From Tubiluchus corallicola (taxonomy: Eukaryota; Priapulida; Priapulimorpha; Priapulimorphida; Tubiluchidae), in NCBI GenBank assembly GCA_030141605.1, contig JAQGDQ010000386.1, positions 126,001-157,400 on the forward strand: DNA of 31,400 bases, written 5' to 3'. Every line of letters starts with the position of its first letter. Position 1 is the stretch's first letter. Below the pieces are notes generated by a model that searched no databases, had not been told where the DNA came from, and saw nothing but the letters and a program-made list of their open reading frames with translations. A program made the position numbers and the translations under genes. Shown in pieces: positions 8,801 to 20,800 of this stretch.

Positions 8801-11800
8801 GTTTCTGGCTCTGATTATATAAATGCAAACTACATCAAGGTGAGAATAATTTCCGTGTACAGATTGCGACTACAAGGTGTGCAGCATGTGTAAGTTTGCT
8901 GGTTAGAACATGAACTTGCAAGCAAAATGTTAAAATGTGATAAAACTGTAAAATCTGTAGCCAAATTAAACACTTTTGAAGCTGAACTATCTGTTTCCAT
9001 ATTTGGCTAGCTTTATGTAATTCACCTAATGAAAAATGACTGATGAAAAATCAAAATATTAACAGATGCAGACCTCAAGTAGTTTTATAGTTGTCACAGA
9101 CCACGAAAAATCTGTATGCAGCAACCTTGTGAAGCAAAAAATTTTACACAGAATTTGCAGACACGCTGTATCTGATGCACGCATTTTCATTTGTTTGGCA
9201 CACGAATCTTCATGTGATGTAGGCTGTTGTAACCGAGCACAAAAGTACAAAATCAAGAACTTTTAATACAAAATTTGTGTGTAGCAAAGTTGGACTTATT
9301 GAGAATTATACAAGTTAATTTTCTATAAGATTAGCCTGCAGTAGTACGGGTATAACCTGATACTTTGATGTGTTTCCAGTAGTACGGGTATAACCTGATA
9401 CTTTGATGTGTTTCCAGTAGTGCGGGTATAACGTGATACTTTGATGTGTTTCCAGTAGTGCAGGAGTAACGGGTATGAAGTGCCGCTGAGCTCTTTAATT
9501 ACACAATGTCATGTCTTTTGCAAACTCATGTGTCTAGGGAAACTTTGTAATTATTTAAATCTTCTTCTTCTTCCCAGCTTTTCCCTATGCGGGGTCTGTG
9601 ACGTCACAGACGTCCTCGTCCGTATTAAAATTTTGCTAAAGTTCATTTTGTACTCCAAATAAAATATTCATTTCTGTTTTATGTTTGGGTTGGTTTTCTG
9701 CCCATCCTTTAATACCTCTCCCCTTTTCCCTGTTTGATGGCGATCTTCCTGTCACATGTCTTGAATGGTTACAGGATAATTTTCGCGCTCCTGGAAAAGC
9801 ATTGAACCGTGATTTTTCCTTATTGCCGCCATTACGGGTTTTTAAGCTGCGTTGGAAGCACACGTTTTGTGGCAGCAAGTTTGAGATCTCATAACTTTTG
9901 AGATCTCATAATGAGTTCGCTAGTTTTGGTGTTCTCAGTGTAATCAAATTTCTCTGAGAGGAAACCAGACGGTTCCTAGGCAGTGTTACTAGTATGCAGG
10001 AAACTTCGTCGTGTTCGTAATCTGGCCACGTAGATCATGACGGTTGTTGGGTGGAGTTTGGAACTGCCTAAGGAGGTTGCCTAGTTGAAGACTGGGAACG
10101 AGGAACTTTTCTCCTTTCCTCCGTCATTTGCTGACTCCTACAGTATAGGAGTAAACAGAGACGTTTCGAGACCCTGGATCCTTGTTTCTAACACTCTGGT
10201 GGTGGAGTCTGCAATGCGTGAGCCCCAGCAGTGTGGTTTCTTGATTCTTGAGATGTGATCCTGGATAAATGGACCCACGGTATCACGACCTGAGGCTAGC
10301 CCATTGGTACAGCTGCAGCGACAATGGAACTCTTTGGTAATTATCCTCTCCTCTCTTCCTATTATACCTGGGATGGGGTTAACTGAATTCTTTCGTTATA
10401 TGTATGTATGTAAGTGATTTGTAGAAATATTATTTTTGAAATTGCCACTAAATAATTTTTACACGTTTTTTTTATAAAAAAAGCAATAACGTTTGTTTGT
10501 TCTCCTGTTCGTCCTCGTCATTTCTAAGTACAAATTATAATGGCCTAAAATAGCATCAGTTTTAATCAAACTACTAGGACCCTCGTTAAAAAAGTCTGGA
10601 TAAAAACCCCTTGCCTTAAAAAATTAGTATTAAAAATTGTTTTTATCCACATGTGATGAACTCTGGCGTGCTCGGATAAAGTAAAAGACAACCCCTATTT
10701 TGCATTCCTGACAAAACTATTTATTCTTTTATATAATACACCATAGAGCGTCAAAAATGGTGCCAGTGGTCGTCACAGGGTCGCCGTTGTGAATAAGTCT
10801 TCTCCATGCATTCCTGTTATTGACTATCGCTTCATTTATGTTCTTCTCTCTAAGGTCTCCGTTTATGCATTCAAACCATCTCAGCTTGGGTCGTCCTCTT
10901 CTTCTATTTCCCAGCACTTCCATTTCCATGACCTCCCTTCCCTCGTGATCTTCCCCGACTCTTATTTTCAGGTGCCCATAGCATCGCAATCTTGCCTCTT
11001 GTATCTTTTTCAAGGCTTCCACTACTTTCACTGTTCCTCTAATATTACTATTCCTGATTTTATCCCTTCTTGTTACTTCCACCATCCACCTCAACATCCT
11101 CATCTCCACCACATCCATTTTCTTCTCTTCAGTCTTCTTTAGAAGTGCTGCTTCCAGCCCATAGATTAGGGCGGGTCTGACCACTGCTTTGTGAACTTTA
11201 CCTTTAAGTCTCGCTGTATTCCTCTTATCTCATATCACACCCGAAACTTTTCGCCAGTTATTCCAACCACACTGAAACCTGAAATTCACCTCCTTTTCCA
11301 TATCTGCAGTCTCGTCTATCATTGAACCCAGATACTTAAAGGTCTTTACTCTTTTCAACTCTGCCCCATTCAATATACATCTTTTTGTCTCTTCTTAGTA
11401 GATGATTTCAAAAGCAAAGAAAGAAATGTTTCCTTTACGATGAGTTGTGCCATGTGGTTTTGCTTTTTAGAAGTAAGTTTAAGGTATTTTCAATTTTTGT
11501 TTTAGCTTCCATCAATGAGAAATGCATACATAGCCACGCAAGGACCCCTCCCCTCAACTGTCCAGGATTTCTGGAAAATGGTTTGGGAATCGGATGCTAA
11601 AGTTGTGATAATGGCATGTAATTTTTTAGAAAACGGAAAAGTAAGTATTTAAAAATTTAATGTAGATTAGAACGGTAAACTCTGTAGTTAGTTATTGCTT
11701 AGTACTTTTTAGGTACCATTTGGAATTTGGTAAGAATTTGCAGAAACTTTACAAACACAACTAATTAATAACAATGACCTCACATAGCATGACATCTCCT

Positions 11801-14800
11801 GTAGAAGTTTTTTTTTGAACTATTGATTCAATGAAGATGTCAATATTTGTAAGCATGCCACACATTTCCGTTGCCTTGGATGTTAAAAAACCTTAAGATA
11901 AGATAAGATAATATTTATTTTCATATAATATAATATAATGATATATATGATATAAACAGTACATATTTGTAGAAACATGAGCTTAAAGCTCATAAACCGA
12001 TAACAAACATAATGTATATGAGTGATAACATGGTAATAATACGTACTTCTTAAATCTTTTGGTTGCCATCAGAGGTATTGGTACGAGAAAAATTAAAACT
12101 ACATGAAGACAGTAAAAATTGAGACAGTTAAAAATTTTAGGCAGTAACATTTTCTAAAATTTACACAAAAAGCTATGTAGGTCAGTAAAAACTTTTCTGC
12201 CAACATTTCAGCATTTAATTACGACTTAACAAAATTGGTAAGCTCGCTGAATTTACAAATGGCACATTTACATGAAACACCAGTCCATGAGTTAATTAGA
12301 CGTTTAAATCCCTCCCTCCCCCCCCCGATTTTCACCCATTCGCAGACAGTTTGGTAATTCATTCCACAATGTGGCTCCATAATAGGAGAAACTTTTCTTG
12401 CCATATGTAACACCATCATATGTGGGGTGTTCTGCAGTGTTCATTTTTCTGAGGACATCTTAGCCTTGCACTGGCTAAGCTAAATTTACTTCATTCTAAG
12501 CTTAACTGTGATTCTTATTGTAGCATTATCGTGATTTATGAGTTTATGATGCTTGTATTACCTTGTTGTTAGCTCTACAAGACTCTTTCACTGTTGACAT
12601 TAAGTAAATGATTAATAATAGGAGACAATGCTAGAAACTTAAAGGACAAGAAAGGGACACCTGAAGTAGGTTTCAGAAAAATTGCCTTAAAAAATTATAC
12701 TACTTTACAACAATTTTATGCGCATATGGTACTCGCGTTGAAAGACGTTTTTGTTTGTTTACACTTCAAATTTTACGATACTATTGCGACGGCGCCATTA
12801 CATGACGTCGCTATGCCAGATAAATCAGGGGAAGACAAGGCCATTGAGATAAAAGGAGATTTCGCCTTTATCTTTGCTTTTGTCTTGTAATTAGTGAATG
12901 TATTCCGTCATAATAATTTTAGTTGGTGTCACTGATGATTTTTGTCCATGCACTCTCTTGTATACCATTACTTTTGTTCTAGTATTCAGTTGTATATACT
13001 TACTTCAGTTAGTTTACAGTCAACCTCGGATGTAAGGGACACCTCGGGACCGGAAAAAACGATCCCTTATATCCTTATAGCTGAAGTTGAGTCAGATCGA
13101 GGGTGTGTCTAGACCTGTTCTTTTCTGTACTTTTACCCATAGTTTTATAGATAATTGCAACACATTCAGTGTAAAACGGTATGTAGGAAGCTCCCTCAGC
13201 GATGCAAGATGTATGTGAATGCGGAAACTGAGCTGTTCGAAGGCCGAGTTTGCGAAAAATTGAAGTTATAAAAGTCGATCAATTTCGCTTTGATCGAGGT
13301 TGACTGTATCTGCTATTGTTCATGATTTTTCTCATTTTTTTTGCTTTTATAACACCCATGCCTTTGTACGCCAGCTACAACTATGTGCGTCTAACTAGCT
13401 CTAGCTTTTGCAGTACTTTCACGTTAGCAATTTTCAAGTATTAGTTGTTTACCTGATTATATATGTCATCTAATAACAAATTTACAAATAGTCAAAGTAA
13501 TTTTGATCTGACTGCAAGGAACCCAGAAGGCAATTTGGTAGGATATGAAATGTGTAGCTAGATGTTTACTCTATGCAAATGGGACAGATGATGTACATCG
13601 TACCCATTAGCTATTTCGTTGAACCCTTTGGTTTTTGAATGTGTCTGCGAGCTTTTCTGTATCATCTCTGAGCAGTTCATTTGCGTTGTTTAGCTTAATA
13701 CAATTTTAGCTGCTGGTTTTTGCAATTTTTCTAGTTCATCACACTGCTGGTGGGACTGTACTGTGATGTGAATATTAATTGAATTCAGTACAAATGATTA
13801 ATGGACTTCAATGCATTATTATTAATTTTGATGCATTGTTTTTGATTTTAGAAAAAGTGTGAAAAATATTGGCCAGGCACTGGAAATACAGCAGTATATG
13901 GAAATTTCAGTATAACTTTGGTATCGTAGCAATTTTATTCATATTATTTTAATTCTTTTATTTGCATTAGTTATGCGAATGCAAAATGTGCTGTTGTGAA
14001 AACAGAACAATAAATTAAATATTGCAGTTTTACTATTATTAAATAAAAGTAAATGCAAATTACGAAATGTGTTGCTTGCAAACCAAAGCCGTCCATAAGT
14101 TGGCGTGATTAAAACTACGTTGTGATGCTTGAAAGTAGAATGCACCAAAATTTTGGTCCTATGTAACTTTTCATTTTTTATTAAAACAAATGCTAAATAT
14201 GCTATGACTTTTATATTCTAGCATTAAATTATCAGGAAAATGTTCAAAAAATACTAAAAATTTACTTTTTGAACATGCTGTATCTCATCACCAAGGTAAA
14301 TCAAGACGAAACTTACGCCGATCTCATAATCCGTACCCTGGAGTTGAAGAGAGGAAACGACATGCGGACGTTAAACCACTTTCACTTCGTGGCATGGCCG
14401 GACCACGGAATTCCAAATCGTCTCACATCGTTAGTCGATGCAGTAAAGTTGGTGCAGGAAAAGCAACCGCACGACGACTGTCCCATTGTTGTCCACTGCA
14501 GGTAGTGTTTGTGTCGTCCGTTGCATTGTGTTGAATATCTACTCGTGTTAATGTTTTAGACCATGGGTCTCCAAAGTGGTCGACATCAACCCCTGGGGGT
14601 TGATGGCACTATCCAAGAAGTCGTGAAATGCATGGGGATCACAAAAGGGTCGACAAACTCCTGGGGTCAAAAACAGTTTGATAAACGCTGGGGCTGTATT
14701 TCATGTGAGATATTCATTTATCATGATGCATGTCCATCCATCGATCTCAATAAGTTTAAACACTTTTATGTTGAATTTCAACTTTATTTTTAATATTTTG

Positions 14801-17800
14801 TACATTGCTTATGATTTTTGCAAAGACCAATAGACAGTTTTTCCCTTTAGTTTCCTTATACTTGATGAGAGATATTCACGGGGGGAGGGGATACAGAACA
14901 GTTTTCTATGGTTTGGCATGCAGTTTCCTTTACTGATGTATATGGAAAGCGGGCCTGGATGCAATGTATATGGAAACTGCACATCTAATTTATTATTGTA
15001 TTAATATTCATTTATTTTTGTACATGCCTGGTGGTCGACACGAAATCAAGGATTCCATAAAAGGATCAATGGTTTAAAAAGTTTGGAGACCCCTGGTTTA
15101 GATAATTTAGTCCACCTTTTTAGGGTGGGCTAAATTAGGGAGCCACCCTTTTAGTACTTCGTTCTTACCAAATCAATGTCTTTAAAGGAAGACAGGATGA
15201 TTTTTCATGTACTGCCCCATTTTCAAGGCCGATAATAAGTACCAACAGTACTGCAAAAGCGTTTCTGATAATTACACAATGGATTAAAAACTTAATTAAT
15301 GGTGGGCGAGCCCAACTATTGATGACATCGCAAACGGACATACTTTTCAACAGCAAAAATATTCAATGAGCGTGTTGCACGTGTTTGCGAAAGCAAAAAT
15401 TAATGTTACTGTAAGATATTCAATGTGTTGTACTAAAACTAGCAAAATTTTGAGATAAAAATTTATAATTTCAAATTTACCGCTGTGCTCTTCGTCACAA
15501 ACTAACACATCCGAACTGAGAGGTATAGCACCTGTTTTTCATGCAATGTGTTTCTGAAATGCAGGCGCTAGTGCCCGTCTAACTAGCGATTGGTGAAATG
15601 CATGTAACAGCAAAGAACTAGTGGCGCGAACGTGATATTGTTCGTGTGGTAATAACTCTTTCACGTAAGTCATTTTTTTTAAAAATAGTATGTTTTCTTT
15701 CAATATTTTAAAGAGAAGATTGTTTTGACCTACAGTTTGAGATTGGATCCGGTTTTGCTTCTGATGAAATAGGCTATTGTTGTAGTACATCAGATCAATG
15801 ATAGTGAAATTATGTGTGGTAATAACTCTTTCACGTAAGTCATTTTTTTAAAAATAGTATGTTTTCTTTCAATATTTTGTGTGGTAATAACTCTTTCATG
15901 TAAGTCATTTTTTTTTTAAAATAGTATGTTTTCTTTCAATATTTTAAAGAGTAGATTGTTTTGACCTACAGTTTGAGATAGGATCCGGTTTTGCTTCTGA
16001 TGAAATAGGCTATTGTTGTAGTAGATCATATCAATGATAGTGAAATTTGTCTCCTTGAGAATTTTTCCTCAGGTTGCGTATTTATAACTGACTCCAATAA
16101 ATCCGATAAATAGAAGGCAGTACCATGATAGCCATGATCATGAACTGTGTTAGTTTCATGACGTCATATGATGTAGAACCCATTTTCGTGACATCGTGTT
16201 TAAACAGTACTGTAACACTTACGCAAATGTGCTTGATGCACAAGCAAAGACACCTGCCATTGCACAAGCTGAGGTTAGTTTCTGACATAAGCAATAGCTG
16301 TGTTCGGTTGCCGTTAATTAACATTCTAAGTTAATTATTCAAATATAAGAAACAATTGCTAACTAGTCTAAGCAATCATCCGGTCTTCCTTTAATTATAT
16401 TAAGATTCTCAACCAACAAAAATTTATTCTACTTTAAGTGCTGGATGTGGTAGGACTGGTACTGTGTGTGCTGTTCACTATGCATGGATTCTTCTAAAGA
16501 CTGGCGTAAGTTAAACATTTATGTAAATATTTAATTTTGTGAACATTTGGCTGTTTTCATTTGTGTTTTTCTGGTGTTTTGATTTTCTGTTAAAGGTTTT
16601 GCACTTGTTTTTGTGACTCTTGCAGACGATTTCAAATATTATTCATAGATTTCCCTATTTGTTAAGGGAAATTAAAACCACAACTTTGTTTTCATTGATA
16701 GATTTCGCTACTTTTTAAAAAAATTTAAACCGCAACTTGTGTTTTCATTGACCGATTTCGCTATATTTTAAAAAAATTTAAAACCAAATCTTATTTTTTG
16801 ATGATAGATTTCGCTACTTTTTAAAGCAATTAAAACCACAACTTGTGTTTTTATTGATCGATTTTGCTACTTTTTAAAAGCAATTAAAGCCACAACTTGT
16901 GTTTTCATTGATAGTTTTCGCTACTTTTTAAAAGGAATTAAAACCACAAGTTGTGTTTTTTTTTGCTGTCATGTTTTCTACTATTTATAGAAAATGACCG
17001 ATGATTTTAACCTGTTCCAAATTGTCCTGCAAATGAGGAATTATCGGATGGCAATGATCCAGAATCTGGTATGATCGCATAATTTTTAGTCACTTTTGAT
17101 AGCATTATATAGTTTTTTTGTCAACTTAGGCACTTAGCAATTATTAGAAAAGTACCTTGTCCCTGAACTAGGTCAATGAAAAGGCGATTTGAACTTAAAG
17201 CAAAACCAGACCCAATCTTAAACTGTAGGTTAAAACAATGTACTCTGTAAAATATTGAAAGAAAACATACAATTTTTTTCAAAAATGACTTACGTGAAAG
17301 AATTATTACCACACAAACTCAATTTCATGTTTGTGTCACTAGTTTTTCGTTGTTACATGCATTTCACCAGTTTGTGACAAACTACACACGTTCAACAGGT
17401 CTTGCATGAGCACAGCAGTGAATTTGAAATTTAAATTTTTATCTTAAAACTTGCCTAGTTTTAGTACAACACACTGAATATCTTACAGTAGCGCTGTACT
17501 TTATTTTTCTCTTTCACAAACACATGCAACACGCTCGTGGAATATTTTAGCTGTTGAAAATTATGTTAGTGTGTGATGTCATCCATAGTTGGGCTCACCT
17601 GCCATTAATTAAGTATTTAATCTATTATTTAATTATCAAAACCGCTTTTGTTGTGTTAATTGTGTCAAAATGCATAGTTTTTATCAAACTTGAAAATGGG
17701 GTAGTACATGAAAAATCACTGTGCCTTGCTTTTGGTAAATCTCCAATACTAATTTTCTCTGTCACTGCACAACTGATTGAATTTTTTGTGTTACTGTCAG

Positions 17801-20800
17801 TGATGTTTCTATAAATTACTGCAATGTGTAAAACCACGTAAATTTCATTATCCGATGTCCCTTATATTCGTAGTCCCTTATATCCGATATCCCTTATATC
17901 CGAAGTTTAGTCAGACCGAGGGTGTATCTAGACCTGTACTTTTCTGTACTTTTAACCATCTTTTTATGGATCATTGCTACACATTCAGCACAAACGGTAT
18001 ATAGGAAGCTCCTTCAGTGATGTGAGATGTAACTTGCAATTTACTGGTGACAGTAACTCACACTAAACAGTAACTCACAGGAAATCAACTAGCAACTACT
18101 GTTGAGGAGTTTGAAAATTTATTGCCGACAGTAACTCGCAAAGCGGTTCACACTTGCAAGTTTGCTGTCAGAGAGAAAAGTCGCTAGTCTGAAAGCAACC
18201 TTAGTGGCATTTTCAAACATATAGTGTTACACTATAATAACAACAATTTGCTTACTTACTTACTTACTTACTTACTTAAAAGAATACTTCAATCAATAAT
18301 TTTTCACGCTTTTTTAGATAAATAAAAATTATTTACAAAGTTTTGGCCCTCAGTTTTTATTATGGATTAACAAGATATAGTAAAGCTTGTTAAATTGCTG
18401 TTCAGCAACTAGCACATTGCTGATTCTTGTCCATGTTGCAGTCATTAGTTTGCAGAGTTAAGTATTTGCTTAGGTTCAAAGTCTATGGATTGTCTGCCAG
18501 CAATGAAATGATTGGAATTTGTATCTTTATTGACAGCTGAAATCAGCATAGCAGCCGGGTTACGTGTTTGAAGTTAAGCTTTATAGGTTGCCTTGTGTTA
18601 TCAGTGTTGTTTTAGCAACACTGTGATATTTTTGTGACGTATCGAAACAAATTTTAGAAAAGTAGTGCTTCAGTGATTGCCGACGCAGCTGAATTAATAG
18701 TAGACACAGGTAAATTGTTTCACTATTTTTAGGAAGAGTTTACAATGCACCCACACGATTTAAATACGTTAACATAACCCTTAACCCTAAACCTACCCTA
18801 AGCCTAGTTCCAACACTATTGGACCCTTGAGTAATCAGTCCAACCTGCTTGTCTGTTTGTGAATAAAAATTATAGGACAAAATACCTCTCAAAATATTTT
18901 ACTGTGGTCTTAGATTTGTTGGGTCACCTGTATTATACTGTGTCTATTCTCACAGTGTCTTAGACGGCACAAGAAAACCATCGGTCAAATGGCTATTTTA
19001 AGATTTACTTACTGGCTAACTGTTTTTCTACTGGACATTGCTACGACCTTTTCTAATGTGCTTTATTAAAGTTGCATAATAGCCATACTAGGTTTTATGT
19101 TTTGCATTTGGCATTTTAAATTCATTGTGATTTTCATTAGTTATTTCAATCTTTGAAGGAAGACAGGATGATTTTTCATATACTATCCCATTTTCAAGTA
19201 CAATAAAAAGTATGTACATTTTAATGCCAATAATACTGCAAACGCATTTCTCATAATTAAACAATAGAATTAAAATTTAATTAACAGCAGGTGAGCCCAG
19301 TTGCTGATGATGTCACAAACTAATATGATTTGCAACAGAAAAATATTCCACGAGCGTGTTTGCACGTGTTTGCGAAAGCGAAAATTGAAGTACAGCACTA
19401 CTGCAACACATTCAATAAAGATGTAAAGATATAAAATTCAATAAGATATAAAAATTTAAATTTCAAATTTACCGCTGTGCTTACGCATGAGCTGTCGAAC
19501 ATGTGTAATTCACCACAAACTAACACATCTAAACTGAGAGGTACAGCACCCATTTTTGTGCAATGTATTTCCAAAATGCAGGCGCTAGTGCCCGTCTAAC
19601 TAGCGAATGGTGAAATGCATGTAACAGCGAAGAACTAGTGGCGCCGAACGCGAAAATGTGTTTGTGTGGTAACGATTCTTTCACGTAAGTCATTTTTGTA
19701 AATATAGTATTTTCCCTTTCAATATTTTAAATAGTAGATTGTTTTAACCTACAGTTTAAGATTGGGTATGGTTTTGCTTTAAATGGACATTTTATAGATT
19801 CAATAGAAAGCTTTGAACATTTAGAAAACATGCAATGAGATTAAAGAAATCAACATAATTAATAAGAACACGTATGACAGACTATGATGAGGTACAGCAC
19901 CCATTTTTGTGCAATGTATTTCCAAAATGCTGGTGCTTTGTGCTCGACTAACTAACAAATGGTGAAGTGCATGTATCAGCAAAGAACTATAGGCACTAAT
20001 GCGAAATTATTTTTGTGTGGTAATAATTCTTCAATTAGTCTTTTTTGAAAAAATCGTATGTTTCCTTTGAATAGTTTAAAGAATAGATTGTTTTGACCTT
20101 CAGTTTAAGATTGGGACTGGTTTTGCCTTAAATATTTTTCTTGTTGCCACTTTTGGTAACTAAAGCATCTTATGAATTTTTTTTCAGGACCAGTACATTT
20201 TGGCATACAGAGCTATAGCCGAACTATTTCAGAGTCATCTGACGGTAACAGAACAGAATAACTATGAAAATGTTTTTGATGAGTCTTCGTTGTGTGATGC
20301 AGGCAGCAGCTTAGATAACAAACAGTCCGACAGTTTTGGCGCTAAACCACCGACATACGAAAATGTACAATTACCACTTTGTAAGAAGCCTTCAAAAATA
20401 CAGGCGATAACTGCTGAACATAATTTGCAAGAATCTGGTCAGAAATCTGAAAATTACTCAAGGAAACCTTCAAAATTGAATTGTCCAACTACTGGTTCAT
20501 TGCATGGTGGTGTATCCGATTCAAAAAATTCTGCACAGAGTGTTTCCGTGTCTCTTGTACAGAAGAATGTAGATGCTCAAAATTCCAGGGTTCAACACAA
20601 CACACATGTCGGGCCTAGTCGGGTTGCTAAGCAACAGAAGGCTAAGAAATTCAACACGGTGAACAACACACACGTCGGGCTGAGTCCGGTTGCTAAGCAA
20701 CAGAAGGCTGAGAAATTCAACACGGTGAACGTTCGCTCTTTGGGGGCGGATTATTCAACAAAATCGACTGGTGCTAGAAATCTTATCGATTTGTTTGAAA

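Larger units (their letters stand above)
8840..11505 (+). other. Phosphatase intron 3 (2666 bp)
   Basis: GT-AG. Holds a 38-bp minisatellite (9338-9475), an unidentified block with LTR-like features (9590-10340) and an antisense LINE fragment (10720-11400), each annotated separately. Confidence 0.65.
11641..13851 (+). other. Phosphatase intron 4 (2211 bp)
   Basis: GT-AG. Contains an antisense LINE fragment (11890-12480) and a TA-flanked pogo-type MITE (13017-13306). Nothing else recognised. Confidence 0.65.
14502..16438 (+). other. Phosphatase intron 6 (1937 bp)
   Basis: GT-AG, splitting the [10 protein letters not shown] signature. Nearly filled by mobile DNA: a hAT-type element (14562-15095), an R1 element with a local duplication (15177-16050) and an R2 copy (16105-16390). 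Confidence 0.75.
17069..20187 (+). other. Phosphatase intron 8 (3119 bp)
   Basis: Largest intron. Contains R1 copies in both orientations (17195-17745 minus, 19150-19785 plus, 19886-20138 plus), a fragment of the 13017-13306 MITE (17850-18030) and a (CTTA)n microsatellite. About 18290-19140 shows nothing recognised except a telomere-like stretch noted elsewhere. Confidence 0.7.

Noticed and set aside
9685-9894. Overlapping open frames on both strands near 9636-9894 as genes
   Set aside because: No family resemblance, no supporting splice sites, and they lie within an intron in a block that looks like mobile DNA.
18773-18806. Telomere-like run (aacccttaaccctaaacctaccctaa)
   Set aside because: Only a few degenerate CCCTAA-like units in an intron; too short and irregular to call an interstitial telomere.
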